From Pelargonium cotyledonis (taxonomy: Eukaryota; Streptophyta; Magnoliopsida; Geraniales; Geraniaceae), in the NCBI GenBank assembly GCA_036897625.1, contig JAYMTA010001085.1, positions 1 to 21,889 on the forward strand: a DNA stretch of 21,889 bases, read 5' to 3'. A model generated the notes under the pieces. The model made no database searches. It worked only from the letters and a program-made list of their open reading frames with translations, and had not been told where the DNA came from. This document shows positions 11,501 to 20,624 of the stretch, in pieces (position 1 is the first letter of the stretch; each line of letters starts with the position of its first letter). The position numbers and the translations under genes are program-made.

Positions 11501-14077
11501 TGGAACTAACTCTACCTCAGATGTGACTTACTGAAAAAAGACATAGTTGAATCACAGCATAAACCAGAAAATCACACATATCATCCTAAACTAAATTTAC
11601 ATTGACAACTACACAGCCTAGTGATAGAACCTCAAATAACAAAGATAATACACATAACATGCATGTGCAAGGACAAAATTATACCTGTAGTTCACCTCTT
11701 GCAAGAGCTGGTTTCAAGATATTTGCAGCATCAATAGCTCCTTCTGCTGCTCCAGCTCCAATTAAGGTGTGCACTTCATCAATAAAAAGAATAATCTCAT
11801 CACTTTGTTTGATTTCCTCCATCAGCTTCTTAAGTCTTTCTTCAAATTCTCCACGGTATTTGGTCCCAGCCACAAGAAGACCCATATCCAAGGTTATAAC
11901 CTAATTGATAGAAAAGAAAATAACACACTTAAGAACTTCACTTTCCAATTATAGCGAAGGAATCAAACAGGCAGAATTATCCAAAATAACTTAAACATAA
12001 ACATCACGGGCATAACTGCACAAACATATATTCATCAATTGTTGACAATATGCATCAACTAATTGGTCATCATAGCTACGACTGAAAAAGATGTCATTGA
12101 TAGGAACTAGTACATAAACCTGGGACTCATTCAAGTAAATATGAAAATGTGAAAGCAGATTTAAAAATTCATCCTTCTTATATCAAAGTACTTCAAAAAA
12201 ATCAAAAACCTTTCTAGAATCATTTTTAAACATGTGAATCAAATCGAATACTATTTCAAATATAACATGTAACTACCAGGTATTACAGTCCAATGTCTGA
12301 GGACACCCAATACTCACACAGAAACCTTTTATGGTCTAAACAAAACTATGCTTACCTTCTTCCCCTCAATTGTTTCTGGAACATCACCAGTTGCAATTCT
12401 TTGAGCAAGGCCTTCCGCAATTGCTGTTTTACCAACACCGGGTTCTCCAATGAGACAAGGATTATTTTTCGTACGACGGCCCAAGATTTGGGTGACTCTT
12501 TCAATCTGGGGCTGCCTTCCAACAACAGGATCCAACTTCCCCTAAAAGAGCAAGAAACAGTTCAGGTAAAAGAGATATGTAATTAAAGCCCCTCACATCA
12601 TCATAAAGTATATTTTACCAAGGTTATAAAGCAATGAATTGTATGTTACCTCCTCCGCCAGCTTAGTCAAATTGGTGCCATACTCCTCCAGTGTTGGCAT
12701 TTTATTGCCACTGGTCCCTCCCCCAACACCAGCACCAACAGCTTCTGTGCTCTCACCCACCATACGTATAACCTACAAACAAGTTTTATCACAATTATTA
12801 ATCAATTGTACAGATAACCAAGATTCGCTGGATACAATGGGGAGGGGTATAATGCTTGCCTGAGTGCGAATGCTACTAGGGTCAGCACCCAAATTCTCAA
12901 GAACACGTGCTGCTACACCTTCCCCCTCACGCAACAATCCAAGGAGTAGGTGTTCCGATCCAATGTAGTTATGGCCTGTAATTTCATGGAACATATATAT
13001 TTCCTGATCAACTCAATGCACATATTGGAAGTATAAGATCTAAATTTAAGATGTCATATAAGACTGCATTTAAATAGGCAGCCAAGAAACTAATATTAAA
13101 AGATAAAGCTCAACTCAACTGGGAGAAACTATTCAGAAGACCCTACACGAGACTGGACATACAAGCTCAAGCCTCAACCTTGCTAGACATTAAATTGAAG
13201 CTAATAATGGGACAAGCTCATTGACTATAACTTGTGTCAAAAGATTGCATATAACCAGACTCGTTACAATGACATAACAGTAATTATGTCATAGAACTTG
13301 CAATTTGGATTCTAAAACTAATGTCCCACTTATATGTTACTCAAAGTTTCTGTAGGCCACAAATGGATACAATATCCTGTCAAATCATAGAGGGACACAC
13401 TCTGTATTTCATATGAGAGGGAGGAAAACATGAAATCGATAATAGCTAAATGCTCTCCTCACGGTCAATTATGCAAAAGTATAAAGGCAAGAAGGAAAAT
13501 AAATATTACTAAGTTGGCGGGCTTCCTCCAGTGAGAGTTCTAAAACTTTTTTTGCACGAGGAGTGAATGGAATTTCCACAGCTACAAATCCACTGCCCCT
13601 TCCAATAATCTTTTCCACTTCTACACGAGCATCTTTCAGATTGATTCCCAAGGATTTTAGAACCTTTGCAGCAATTCCAGTTCCCTCACCAATAAGACCC
13701 AACAGAATCTGCTCTGTGCCAACAAAATTGTGGCCAAGCCTACGTGCTTCTTCTTGAGCAAGCATAATAACTTTAATCGCTTTTTCTGTGAATCTCTCAA
13801 ACATAGCTTTGACAACATGTCGACTTCTTTTTCCTCTACAGGGCTTTGACAATGAAGTTGCCACCCTGGAATGAAAATCCTGACCAGATCTCATCATGGT
13901 ATCTAAAGCATTGGAACCTCGCATTCCAGAGAAGCTTCTAATTCTCAAAGTAGGTGCTTGTACACAGTACATCATTTTCACAACCCTCTTTGATTTCCCA
14001 GATCCATTTGACTGACCAAACCTGTGGCCATAAACTAATCCAGGGATATTGGTTGACTGAACAAGAACCCTAGCCAT
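8515..14077 (-). CDS. CLPC: Chloroplast stromal Hsp100 chaperone ClpC (complete, 9 coding exons)
   Basis: Coding exons in transcript order: 14077-13510, 12975-12860, 12772-12650, 12541-12356, 11900-11685, 11135-10918, 10296-10221, 10144-10055, 9717-8515. They total 2796 bp and 931 residues, matching remembered plant ClpC1/Hsp93 (about 930). Residues 1-90 form a Ser/Arg-rich, acid-poor transit peptide; the mature protein should begin near A91-MFERF. Two ClpN repeats follow (about 93-160 and 168-230), then AAA+ domain 1 with Walker A GEPGVGKT (301-308) and Walker B ILFIDE (368-373). A short middle region has a UVR-like coiled segment (about 505-545). AAA+ domain 2 has Walker A GPTGVGKS (645-652), pore loop GYVGY (692-696) and Walker B VVLFDE (713-718). 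In chloroplasts ClpC unfolds substrates for the ClpPR protease and works with Tic110/Tic40 at the inner-envelope import motor. Oddities: S190 replaces a conserved Gly at an exon junction, one intron is GC-AG, and the ClpP-docking loop reads MGF (772-774) where I recall IGF. The tail has seven serines. ClpC1 and ClpC2 cannot be told apart here. Confidence 0.96.
11281..11424. repeat. 16-bp direct repeat in ClpC intron between exons 11900-11685 and 11135-10918
   Basis: AAACAAGGCAAGTCCC occurs at 11281-11296 and again at 11409-11424, 128 bp apart, within the 549-bp intron 11136-11684. The remaining intron sequence is AT-rich without recognisable elements. It may mark an old local duplication. Confidence 0.7.
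12773..12859 (-). other. GC-AG intron of ClpC (87 bp)
   Basis: After IRTQ the transcript strand reads CAG|GCAAGC, and the next exon (VIRMVGES) follows TTTGTAG. The frame and remembered ClpC sequence require this junction, and no GT lies nearby that would keep the protein intact. Reading through gives unrelated sequence and a stop. CAG|GCAAG matches the usual GC-donor consensus spliced by the major spliceosome. Confidence 0.9.
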
Positions 14078-14094
14078 GATGGCAGCTATACAGC

Positions 14095-15447
14095 CTGCAT
14101 TAAATAATAAAAGAAATTTTGTGAGGATATAATTCTAGTAGAGATGAAGTAAACCTCCACACATGATTCAAGACCAAAATTTCCCATCAGTAAGATTTGA
14201 AGTTAAATATGTCCCAACCCCACACATTACACCTCAGCCAAGACCCAGTAAGGCAATAAACTAAATGTTATTGAGATACATAATGCAAAACACACTATCC
14301 AAGTTTGATGACTGTAAAAGTTGAGTCTAGCATGAGTATGAATGATGAAGCAACAAGGAGTATTATCAACCAAAACAGCATAATAATGTAGAATAAACAC
14401 CATAAGTTATTATTGTCTAGTCATATACAGCTAATGTGCTTTCACACACATTACACAAAAGCATAGAATGAGGACTCTCGATTTTGGTCTTCTCATGGAT
14501 TAAGAATATTTTCTACGAAGTAAAATTGTTTCATCATATTATATTGTCCGTGTTGCCATAAACTGATGGCTACATTACAGGTTGTAGTTTCATGCAACTG
14601 ATCCTTCAAAATATATGAGGCAATACAAATTTTACGTACAATCAATGAAGTTGGCCTGACTGAACTGTGTTAAGGTAATGATCAGAGAAATTTTTATTTT
14701 AGCAAGGAAAAACGAAACATAAAGCAGGACTAATAGGAAAAGGTTGAATGTGATGAAGCATGGTAGCATATTATAGTACAGTGAACTATACTCTAGTTCA
14801 CATGCCATAATTATAAAGAGAAGTTCATCCAACATCTGGTTCTGAGTGATACATCTATAATTTATGTTCAAAGTTCGAACCTAATTCACTTAATCCCATG
14901 CACGAAAGGTTGACTATTAAGTTTGACATAACCATATCACAAGTCACATACTTGCAGCAGATACAAGAACAAGTAAACAATAAAAAGAATTGTGAACAAG
15001 AAAGGTTTCACCCAAAGCACAAACAACATCACTATGCTTACGATGAAACCAAGAAACATTCAACCCACCCCTCACTAAATCGTAATGCCAACTAACCGCA
15101 ACATCACATAACAATCTTCAAAACAACAAACAAGCAATCCAACTTTTTTCTCTTTTCACAAAGTACTCAACTAATGATATTAAATAAAAAAAACCTCCAA
15201 CATACCCACCCCCAGCTCAAAAGCATAACATGTACCAAACAGCGCTAAACACAACATCCATAAAAATACTCAACCAAAAGCTCAAACACCTTATCCACAC
15301 AAACCTCACTACTTCTAAAGATCAAAACTTCACCCAGAACAACCAATTAAAAACCAAAACCCTAAACTTTCGAAGAACCCAGATACCCAAATCCACAGGC
15401 AGTTACACCCAGCACATCAAAAACCCTAAAAAAAAAACAAATCTTAC
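14095..15447 (-). other. Probable 5'-UTR intron of ClpC (about 1353 bp)
   Basis: Seventeen bases upstream of the ATG the minus strand reads TTTAATGCAG|GCTGTATAGC, a strong acceptor with no coding sequence before it. The best upstream donor is TTTG|GTAAGATTTG at 15447; CAG|GTCTCT at 15557 is an alternative. The stretch is AT-rich. Open frames seen on either strand here (14632-14871, 14898-15095, 15230-15463) have no family resemblance. Leader introns of this size often raise expression in plants. Confidence 0.7.
15357..15429 (-). promoter_or_regulatory. Two telo-box motifs near the start of the ClpC leader intron
   Basis: AAACCCTAA (TTAGGGTTT on the transcript strand) occurs at 15357-15365 and 15421-15429, just downstream of the proposed donor. 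Telo-boxes are enriched near the 5' ends of highly expressed plant genes. A function here is inferred only from position. Confidence 0.45.
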
Positions 15448-15580
15448 CAAATCTTTCAAGTAAAAAAGGCTCTCCGGTGAAATATAAATGAAATAAAATA
15501 CAAATTAAAGAACTCGAAAGAGAGAAGTAAAAAAAAAACAGAAAGAGAAGCAGAGACCTGCAGGGTCTTTTTGGAGAAGA
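15448..15580 (-). other. Probable non-coding first exon (5' UTR) of ClpC
   Basis: This pyrimidine-rich stretch on the minus strand lies between a TATA-like motif and the GTAAGA donor. The 5' boundary is a guess, about 30 bases from the TATA-like box. If the CAG|GTCTCT donor is used instead, the exon would end at 15558 and be very short. Confidence 0.5.
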
Positions 15581-15604
15581 AGAGAAGAGAAAAAGGAGAG
15601 AGCT

Positions 15605-15615
15605 CCTTTTTATGG
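15605..15615 (-). promoter_or_regulatory. TATA-like box of ClpC (CCATAAAAAGG)
   Basis: On the minus strand CCATAAAAAGG is followed by a CT-rich leader, the expected arrangement for a plant core promoter. It is not a perfect TATAAA. A second candidate, TTAATATAGG, lies further upstream near 15793-15802. Confidence 0.45.
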
Positions 15616-15725
15616 TCGGCCGAGGAGCTCGCTAGGGAAATAGAGATTGTTGTGTTGTGGTCGATAATGGACGGTGTCGCTCGCTCTCCTCTTTCAACTC
15701 TCTACCCTTTTTGCAGATTATATCA

Positions 15726-15745
15726 CATCTCATCTCATCTCATCT
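15726..15745. repeat. (CATCT)4 pentanucleotide repeat in the ClpC promoter region
   Basis: Four perfect tandem CATCT units, continuing into a short CT run, lie about 115 bp upstream of the TATA-like box. Simple-sequence slippage is the likely origin. Confidence 0.85.
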
Positions 15746-15872
15746 CTCTCAGGACGCGCCACTCCATCGCACTCCATGCACCACCGCCTCACCCTATATT
15801 AACCCACCCTCGCACGCGATTCACCACCAGCCGTTGGATCTGCCGACCTTCCTCGCCTTCACTTTTTATTTC

Positions 15873-16014
15873 GACGTGGCGTGTTACTAGTGGCTGAGTG
15901 GGGCCCACGGGCCTTATCTGTAAGTCAAGAATTTTTTACTAGTGTCCCATCTTGCCCCTCGATATTGTGTGTTCTGTTCTGGTTTTGCCCTTGCGTGGTG
16001 CGTTCTGATTGGCT
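15873..16014 (-). promoter_or_regulatory. Upstream promoter elements of ClpC: bZIP-, TCP- and CCAAT-type motifs
   Basis: Three known plant motifs lie within 142 bp. GACGTGGC (15873-15880) is an ABRE/G-box-like bZIP site. GTGGGGCCCAC (15898-15908) contains class I (GTGGGNCC) and, on the other strand, class II (GTGGNCCC) TCP consensus sites, also read as a site II element. AGCCAATC on the minus strand (16007-16014) is a classic CCAAT box. The block is clearly more GC-rich than its flanks. Control by these factors is inference. Confidence 0.5.
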
Positions 16015-16829
16015 GAGAATTGTAGCTACCTGTAAATTTTGTTTTTGAATAAAGTGTCACTGTAGCATAAACGTACACGAGACCTTCACTGCACTAAAAA
16101 CCTTGTTCCAACTGCTAATTTAGAATTTTATTTGATTTTCTATTTTTAGGAGAAGTGGAAAAATTGAAAAATTATTAAGTGTGTAAAATCCAAAGAAATG
16201 TTCAACAGAAATTGGGAAACTTGGAACGAGTAGGGCCTTTCATTTTTGGAAATATTGCTATTGATCTGAAAAGGGAAGCAAATGTCAAATATACATGTTT
16301 TTCCATATATATTTCTTAAACATTTGGAATTGTGGTGTTGCAAGGCAAGTACTTACGCTGCAATGCAACAATCATTCTCTTATGATCATTCTCAAAGTTT
16401 CTATTCCCACTTTCTTTATTTCTCTTGTACCATTTCTTTTCACATTTAACAATGAGAAAACAATATATATATATATAACATTGATTTCTCTCGTTGTGCT
16501 AGCAAATTTTGTCTTTTGACAATTTTGATGGCTTGGCGGCATGGATTTAACAAATAGTAGTAAGACAATGTCTTGTAACATGAGGATCAGTAAAAGCTAG
16601 AATTATCGATATTCAATAACGATATTTTATGAGTTTGAATAGTCAATTACTTAAAATTTAAACCAAATTAAAATAAGAACAATAAGAAATATTAGATGTT
16701 GATTGACTAGTTGATTTAAGTACCAAAATGATTGTATGTAAGTAATGGACAAAGAGGTGGTTTCAAGCTATAAAAAAAAGTTAAGAATGGTGAATAAAAT
16801 GAAGAAGTGAATGAAATTAACATAAACAT
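16015..16829. other. AT-rich intergenic sequence upstream of ClpC
   Basis: I see no gene, tRNA or element end that I can defend. It has a short AT-dinucleotide run near 16463-16477 and small chance frames (16146-16343, 16295-16581). The left part of a retrotransposon LTR may extend into it. Confidence 0.6.
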
Positions 16830-18018
16830 ATTGTGTGGGATAGAATTATATGCATTGACATGTTGCAATGTTGACTATAATTTCATTAACTAAACCCCTC
16901 CTTTCAAATGTGGCTCAACACTTAGCAAACTTATAGGAATTCTAAGTCACATGAGTTTCTATTAGCATACTAGCACTCAGAATAAGCATTGAGTCAAGTG
17001 AATCTCATAAGCATCTTAAGACACACGTAACAGCTCAAGTATGATTTAGAGTTCATTCAAATATCAAAACTCAGATTTCTAAAATGCAAGTAAACTAAGC
17101 AATTGTGTGATGAGATTGGTCAAAACAAACCCCAAGCAGTATAACCCCTAGGAAATAAAATTAAATATGCAAATACATACATTCTATACCCATACTTCAA
17201 AACCTTAAATTAAAATCATGCTTCAACAACCAAAAAACCTTAGCGCATGCTAAAATAATCAACATAAATGAATAAAACATTCACCATATCATTAATAAAC
17301 ATCAAATATCCAATAACAAGCTTAGTTTTGCTAGAATCCACCAAAGTAAATAAAAGAAAAGAAAGATTACAAGATGATGAATGAAAATGGAGAAGGAGAT
17401 CTCTCTTGATCATCAAGCTCCAAGCAAAACTCTAACATTCTCTCTGTAAATTCCTTAAAGTTGTCAAAACTTGCAAATACCCAAAAGAACTCGAAAATTG
17501 GGCTAGAAAGACATTATATTATAAGTTTCAAAAAATGATAATAAGTTCATCAGATCCATCACAATCGTGACTTTAGTGGAGATGTTTTACTTTTTCTTAG
17601 TTGCGACTGATAATATTTATAGGAATCCACAATAGTGACTCTATTGCCTTGTGTGTTGAATTGCATTCCTTTTGCTTCCTCTTCACTCCCAAACTCGAAT
17701 TGAATGCACGAGAATCTGAAACACATCATAACACGACATGCAATCATCATAACTCATATAATGGGCTCTTCGAGTCGTAAATCCAAAAATAAAGATGGAT
17801 TATAACACATTTAAGTTCAAATGCAAAAAATGGTGAATATGTGACTAAAACGAGCATAAAAGTGGAGAAATGAGCTATGATGATGGCGAAAGTGGGTTAC
17901 ATAAGCACAGATAGTTTGATATGATATAGAACTATCAAAATCCATCCCTCCAACTAAAACGGACCATGTCCGTGAGCAACACAAAACCAAAACTAAATGA
18001 AAAAGAATAAACTACACT
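16830..18018 (-). mobile_element. Remnant of a gypsy-like LTR retrotransposon: 3' end and long LTR
   Basis: Read on the minus strand, a block around 17985-17938 (GCTCACGGACATGG, then AGTTGGAGGGATGGATTT) resembles the sequence after pol and the polypurine tract of Athila/Tat-like gypsy elements. It is followed at once by TGATAG (from 17937), a typical LTR start. Inside the presumed LTR are a TATA box (TCCTATAAATATTA, 17624-17611) and a T-rich U5-like region. No gag, pol or primer-binding site remains and the far LTR end was not found, so the low-coordinate border is approximate. The class rests on pattern resemblance. Confidence 0.4.
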
Positions 18019-18023
18019 AGAAA

Positions 18024-18321
18024 TGTTATGAAATTGATAGAGCAAGAACAAAATAAAGAGAAAAGAATATGAGACAAGAAAATAGGGGAAAAGAGAGAGA
18101 TTTTATTCATAGCTTCAAGCTTGTAATTTGTAGCTATAAGGCTCTTTTATATAGGGACAAATAACATAACTACTCTACAACTAGAAAATATTTTCATTAC
18201 AAGTAAAAGAAAATATAAAATACAATTAGAGTTTACAATTAGAAAATATGTTTGCTACAAGTAAAAGAGATTTAGAAGTATTAACATAATTGGACATTTA
18301 ATAACATAACTATTCATAACA
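18024..18321 (-). mobile_element. 298-bp solo LTR (copia-like) with perfect 5-bp target duplication
   Basis: The element has short terminal inverted repeats TGTTATGAA / TTCATAACA and is flanked by AGAAA at 18019-18023 and 18322-18326, an exact 5-bp duplication as made by integrase. On the minus strand it carries a TATA box CTATATAAAAG (18154-18144) and an AATAAA signal (18107-18102) about 40 bp later, the expected U3-R order. The U3 has an internal imperfect duplication sharing TAGAAAATAT and ACAAGTAAAAGA (about 18181-18215 and 18239-18273). It has no internal genes, so it is a solo LTR left by LTR-LTR recombination. The Ty1-copia assignment is inferred from its small size. Confidence 0.88.
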
Positions 18322-18326
18322 AGAAA

Positions 18327-18616
18327 CTATATTTTACAGGGTTATGGTGATGCCAAAAATGCAACAAATCACTGTATTCAATCACCAAGATGTGTCTTTT
18401 CGTGCAATCGTGTCCAAACTCTCAAGCACAATACACCAAGTTTACGTGGGCTCATTCAGAATCTGTTGGGCTCAGCCCAATAACATAGATAAAGTTTGTT
18501 GAGCAAAGTCCATTATCTTCATTGGGTTTACTGTTGTGTAGTTGGGCTAATCTCTTGGAAGGCTTATTTTGCTAATTGTTGTGGTGCTATTTATTTTATA
18601 ATAAATTTTAAAAGAT
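18327..18616. other. Intergenic sequence between the solo LTR and the Tourist-like element
   Basis: This may be more internal sequence of the interrupted gypsy-like element, because the solo LTR lies immediately next to its 3' region. No protein-coding similarity is visible on either strand. A T/TGGGCT-type GC patch occurs near 18445-18480. Confidence 0.5.
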
Positions 18617-18619
18617 TAA

Positions 18620-19464
18620 GGCTATGTTTAATCGTTTGGATTAGATAACAACGATGTATTACGATAGATAAGAAATCTAATGGATAATCAGTTATACATT
18701 CCAACTTTGATGAATGAACATATAGTAAATCAGATTTTATATGATTTTATAGATTTTGACCCAATTTCTCTCGATTAATATCTTAACATATTGTTTTTAT
18801 TCAAACATATTTTTTATGCACTTACATATTAACTCATTTGGTTTGAAAAATATTTTAATCGAAAAAATTTCAGTTTCACACAATAACGTCTCGAAATAAT
18901 TATTAACAAATATGAACTCAGCTCGAACTTATTGTTCTTACTCCAACACATAAACAAACTTTCAAAATAAATAATAATTAAGTAATCAAGTGAGATCGTT
19001 AATTTTTTTTTTTTTAAAATAGTAACAATATGACTGAGAAATATTTAAATAATACCTAGTTTATTTTTTAATCCAATATAAATGTAACATTATTCGATTC
19101 GATTCAAACTTATTTTTTAATTTTTTTAATTTTTGGGTTTCAGTCGATTTCATTCCAAACTCGAACACGAACGAAATAAATTTTTATAAGTTTTTGTTAT
19201 TATTTAAATTAATCATTGTTGGCGTAAGAGAGAAAAAATAAATTTAAATTAGTAAGAGGTATTTTGGGAATAAAATATACTTCCATATCTAATCCATCAT
19301 AATCCAAAAGGAGCCCTTAGATTAATTTATCCATCATATGATGGATAAAAATAACATAATAGATTTCAAAATCCAATCATTTGTTGTCATCAAACGTTGG
19401 ATTGTACAGGACGATGGATTTCGAAATCCAATCCATTTCATTATCTCTTGGATCAAACGCAGCC
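18620..19464. mobile_element. Tourist/PIF-Harbinger-like non-autonomous element (about 845 bp)
   Basis: The left end GGCTATGTTTAATC and the reverse complement of the right end, GGCTGCGTTTGATC, match at 11 of 14 bases. Both ends are flanked by TAA (18617-18619 and 19465-19467), the trinucleotide duplicated by PIF/Harbinger transposases. Subterminal GGATT/AATCC words recur many times. It has no coding capacity. A second end-like motif (AGGGCTCCTTTTGGATTATG on the minus strand, ending near 19319) suggests a nested or composite element. The superfamily is inferred from ends and target duplication only. Confidence 0.65.
19326..19349. repeat. 24-bp perfect palindrome inside the Tourist-like element
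   Basis: TTTATCCATCAT is followed directly by its reverse complement with no spacer. A second perfect palindrome, TGGATTTCGAAATCCA, lies at 19415-19430. Both use the same GGATT word repeated across the element and could form hairpins or bind a transposase. Confidence 0.9.
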
Positions 19465-20239
19465 TAAATGATTTTGTTTCTTTTGTACTCTTCATTTTTT
19501 TTTTGTTTTTTTTAGTTTAGCATGCAATTAAGATTGGAGGGAGGACTCATACATGTGTTGATAGCACATGTATGTTGCATGTGTTGTGACATAAGATCTG
19601 GACCATTGATAGATACGAGCCAAATAGGTGACCCATTTTGTGAACCGGGTTATGGATGGGTTCTGCCTAGAAGCTATACACCTTCAAGCGAAGCTCGCAG
19701 GAGAAGAGCAGCTCCGTCGCCGCCGTCTTCCTCCGCCGTCGCAGCTAAAGTTATTTCCTTTAGTTGTGTTGATTTTTATTCATGTTTTCAAGTCATTTCT
19801 CAGTTTGATTTTTTTTTTGTTGCTAAAAATGTGTTCCATTTTTTAATTCCGGTGATAAACCACAAGAAGAAGAAGAGCAAATTCGAGAAGAATCTCTTTA
19901 ATGGTTGATGCTGTTGTTGTTGCTGTTATTTTACCGATGAAGTCCAGGCGAGAGTAAGATCAGGGTGTCTCTTACCTTTCCCTATTTCTGGATTTTCACT
20001 TCATTTTTGTTTTGGTGGTGATTGGTACTTTTGATACGAAAGACATGCATCTCTGTTTTTTGCTGGTTTCAATTTCTATTACAATAGTGAAATCATGAAC
20101 ACAGTTATATGAGTCAAACAATTTATGTTGCTTTTGTTTACTTGGAGAATTTGGATTCCATGGATTTAATTTTCTGCTTAATCATCACTACAAATCTGCA
20201 CCCTGTCTTTGAGCTGCTTGCATTTGTCTGGCTAACAGC

Positions 20240-20302
20240 TGGAGATGATCTCAGAATAGTTAGCAAGTAAGAACTATTCGTTGATGGAGATGATCTCAGA
20301 AT
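20240..20302. repeat. 18-bp direct repeat, 45-bp period
   Basis: TGGAGATGATCTCAGAAT occurs at 20240-20257 and 20285-20302. The first copy is followed by GTAAGAAC. A short tandem duplication, not linked to a recognised element. Confidence 0.85.
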
Positions 20303-20579
20303 TACTTAACTTGTCCCTGATATTTCATTGTAATTTATATAATAGCTTTAATTTCGTTGAGATTATTTTTCAATTTAGAACTATTTATTCGCCACAAGTG
20401 CAAGGCATAATTTTCCATAAACCTTCCTTGTATTCAATGAAACAGGGACCTAGAGTGAAGTGAGCTCTGTACCTGTCAGAGTCTCACTATTTATGTTTGT
20501 TGAGGCAATGATTTACATTCGCTCATTGGTAAGAACTAAGAATGAGAGTGTTATTCAGATTTTTGTTGTCGTTGATTTG

Positions 20580-20624
20580 ATTCTTAATTTCTATTGTTTT
20601 CTCTATTCTTAATTTCTATTGTTT
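20580..20624. repeat. 20-bp tandem repeat, 25-bp period
   Basis: A 20-bp unit beginning ATTCTTAATTTC and ending TATTGTTT occurs at 20580-20599 and 20605-20624, separated by five bases. Probably slippage. Confidence 0.85.

Noticed and set aside
14632..15463. Small open frames upstream of the ClpC start codon
   Set aside because: They lie in the leader intron, have biased AT-rich composition and no family resemblance.
17559..17750. A 63-residue minus-strand frame as a gag fragment
   Set aside because: It lies inside the presumed LTR, overlaps its TATA box, and has no zinc knuckle or other gag feature.
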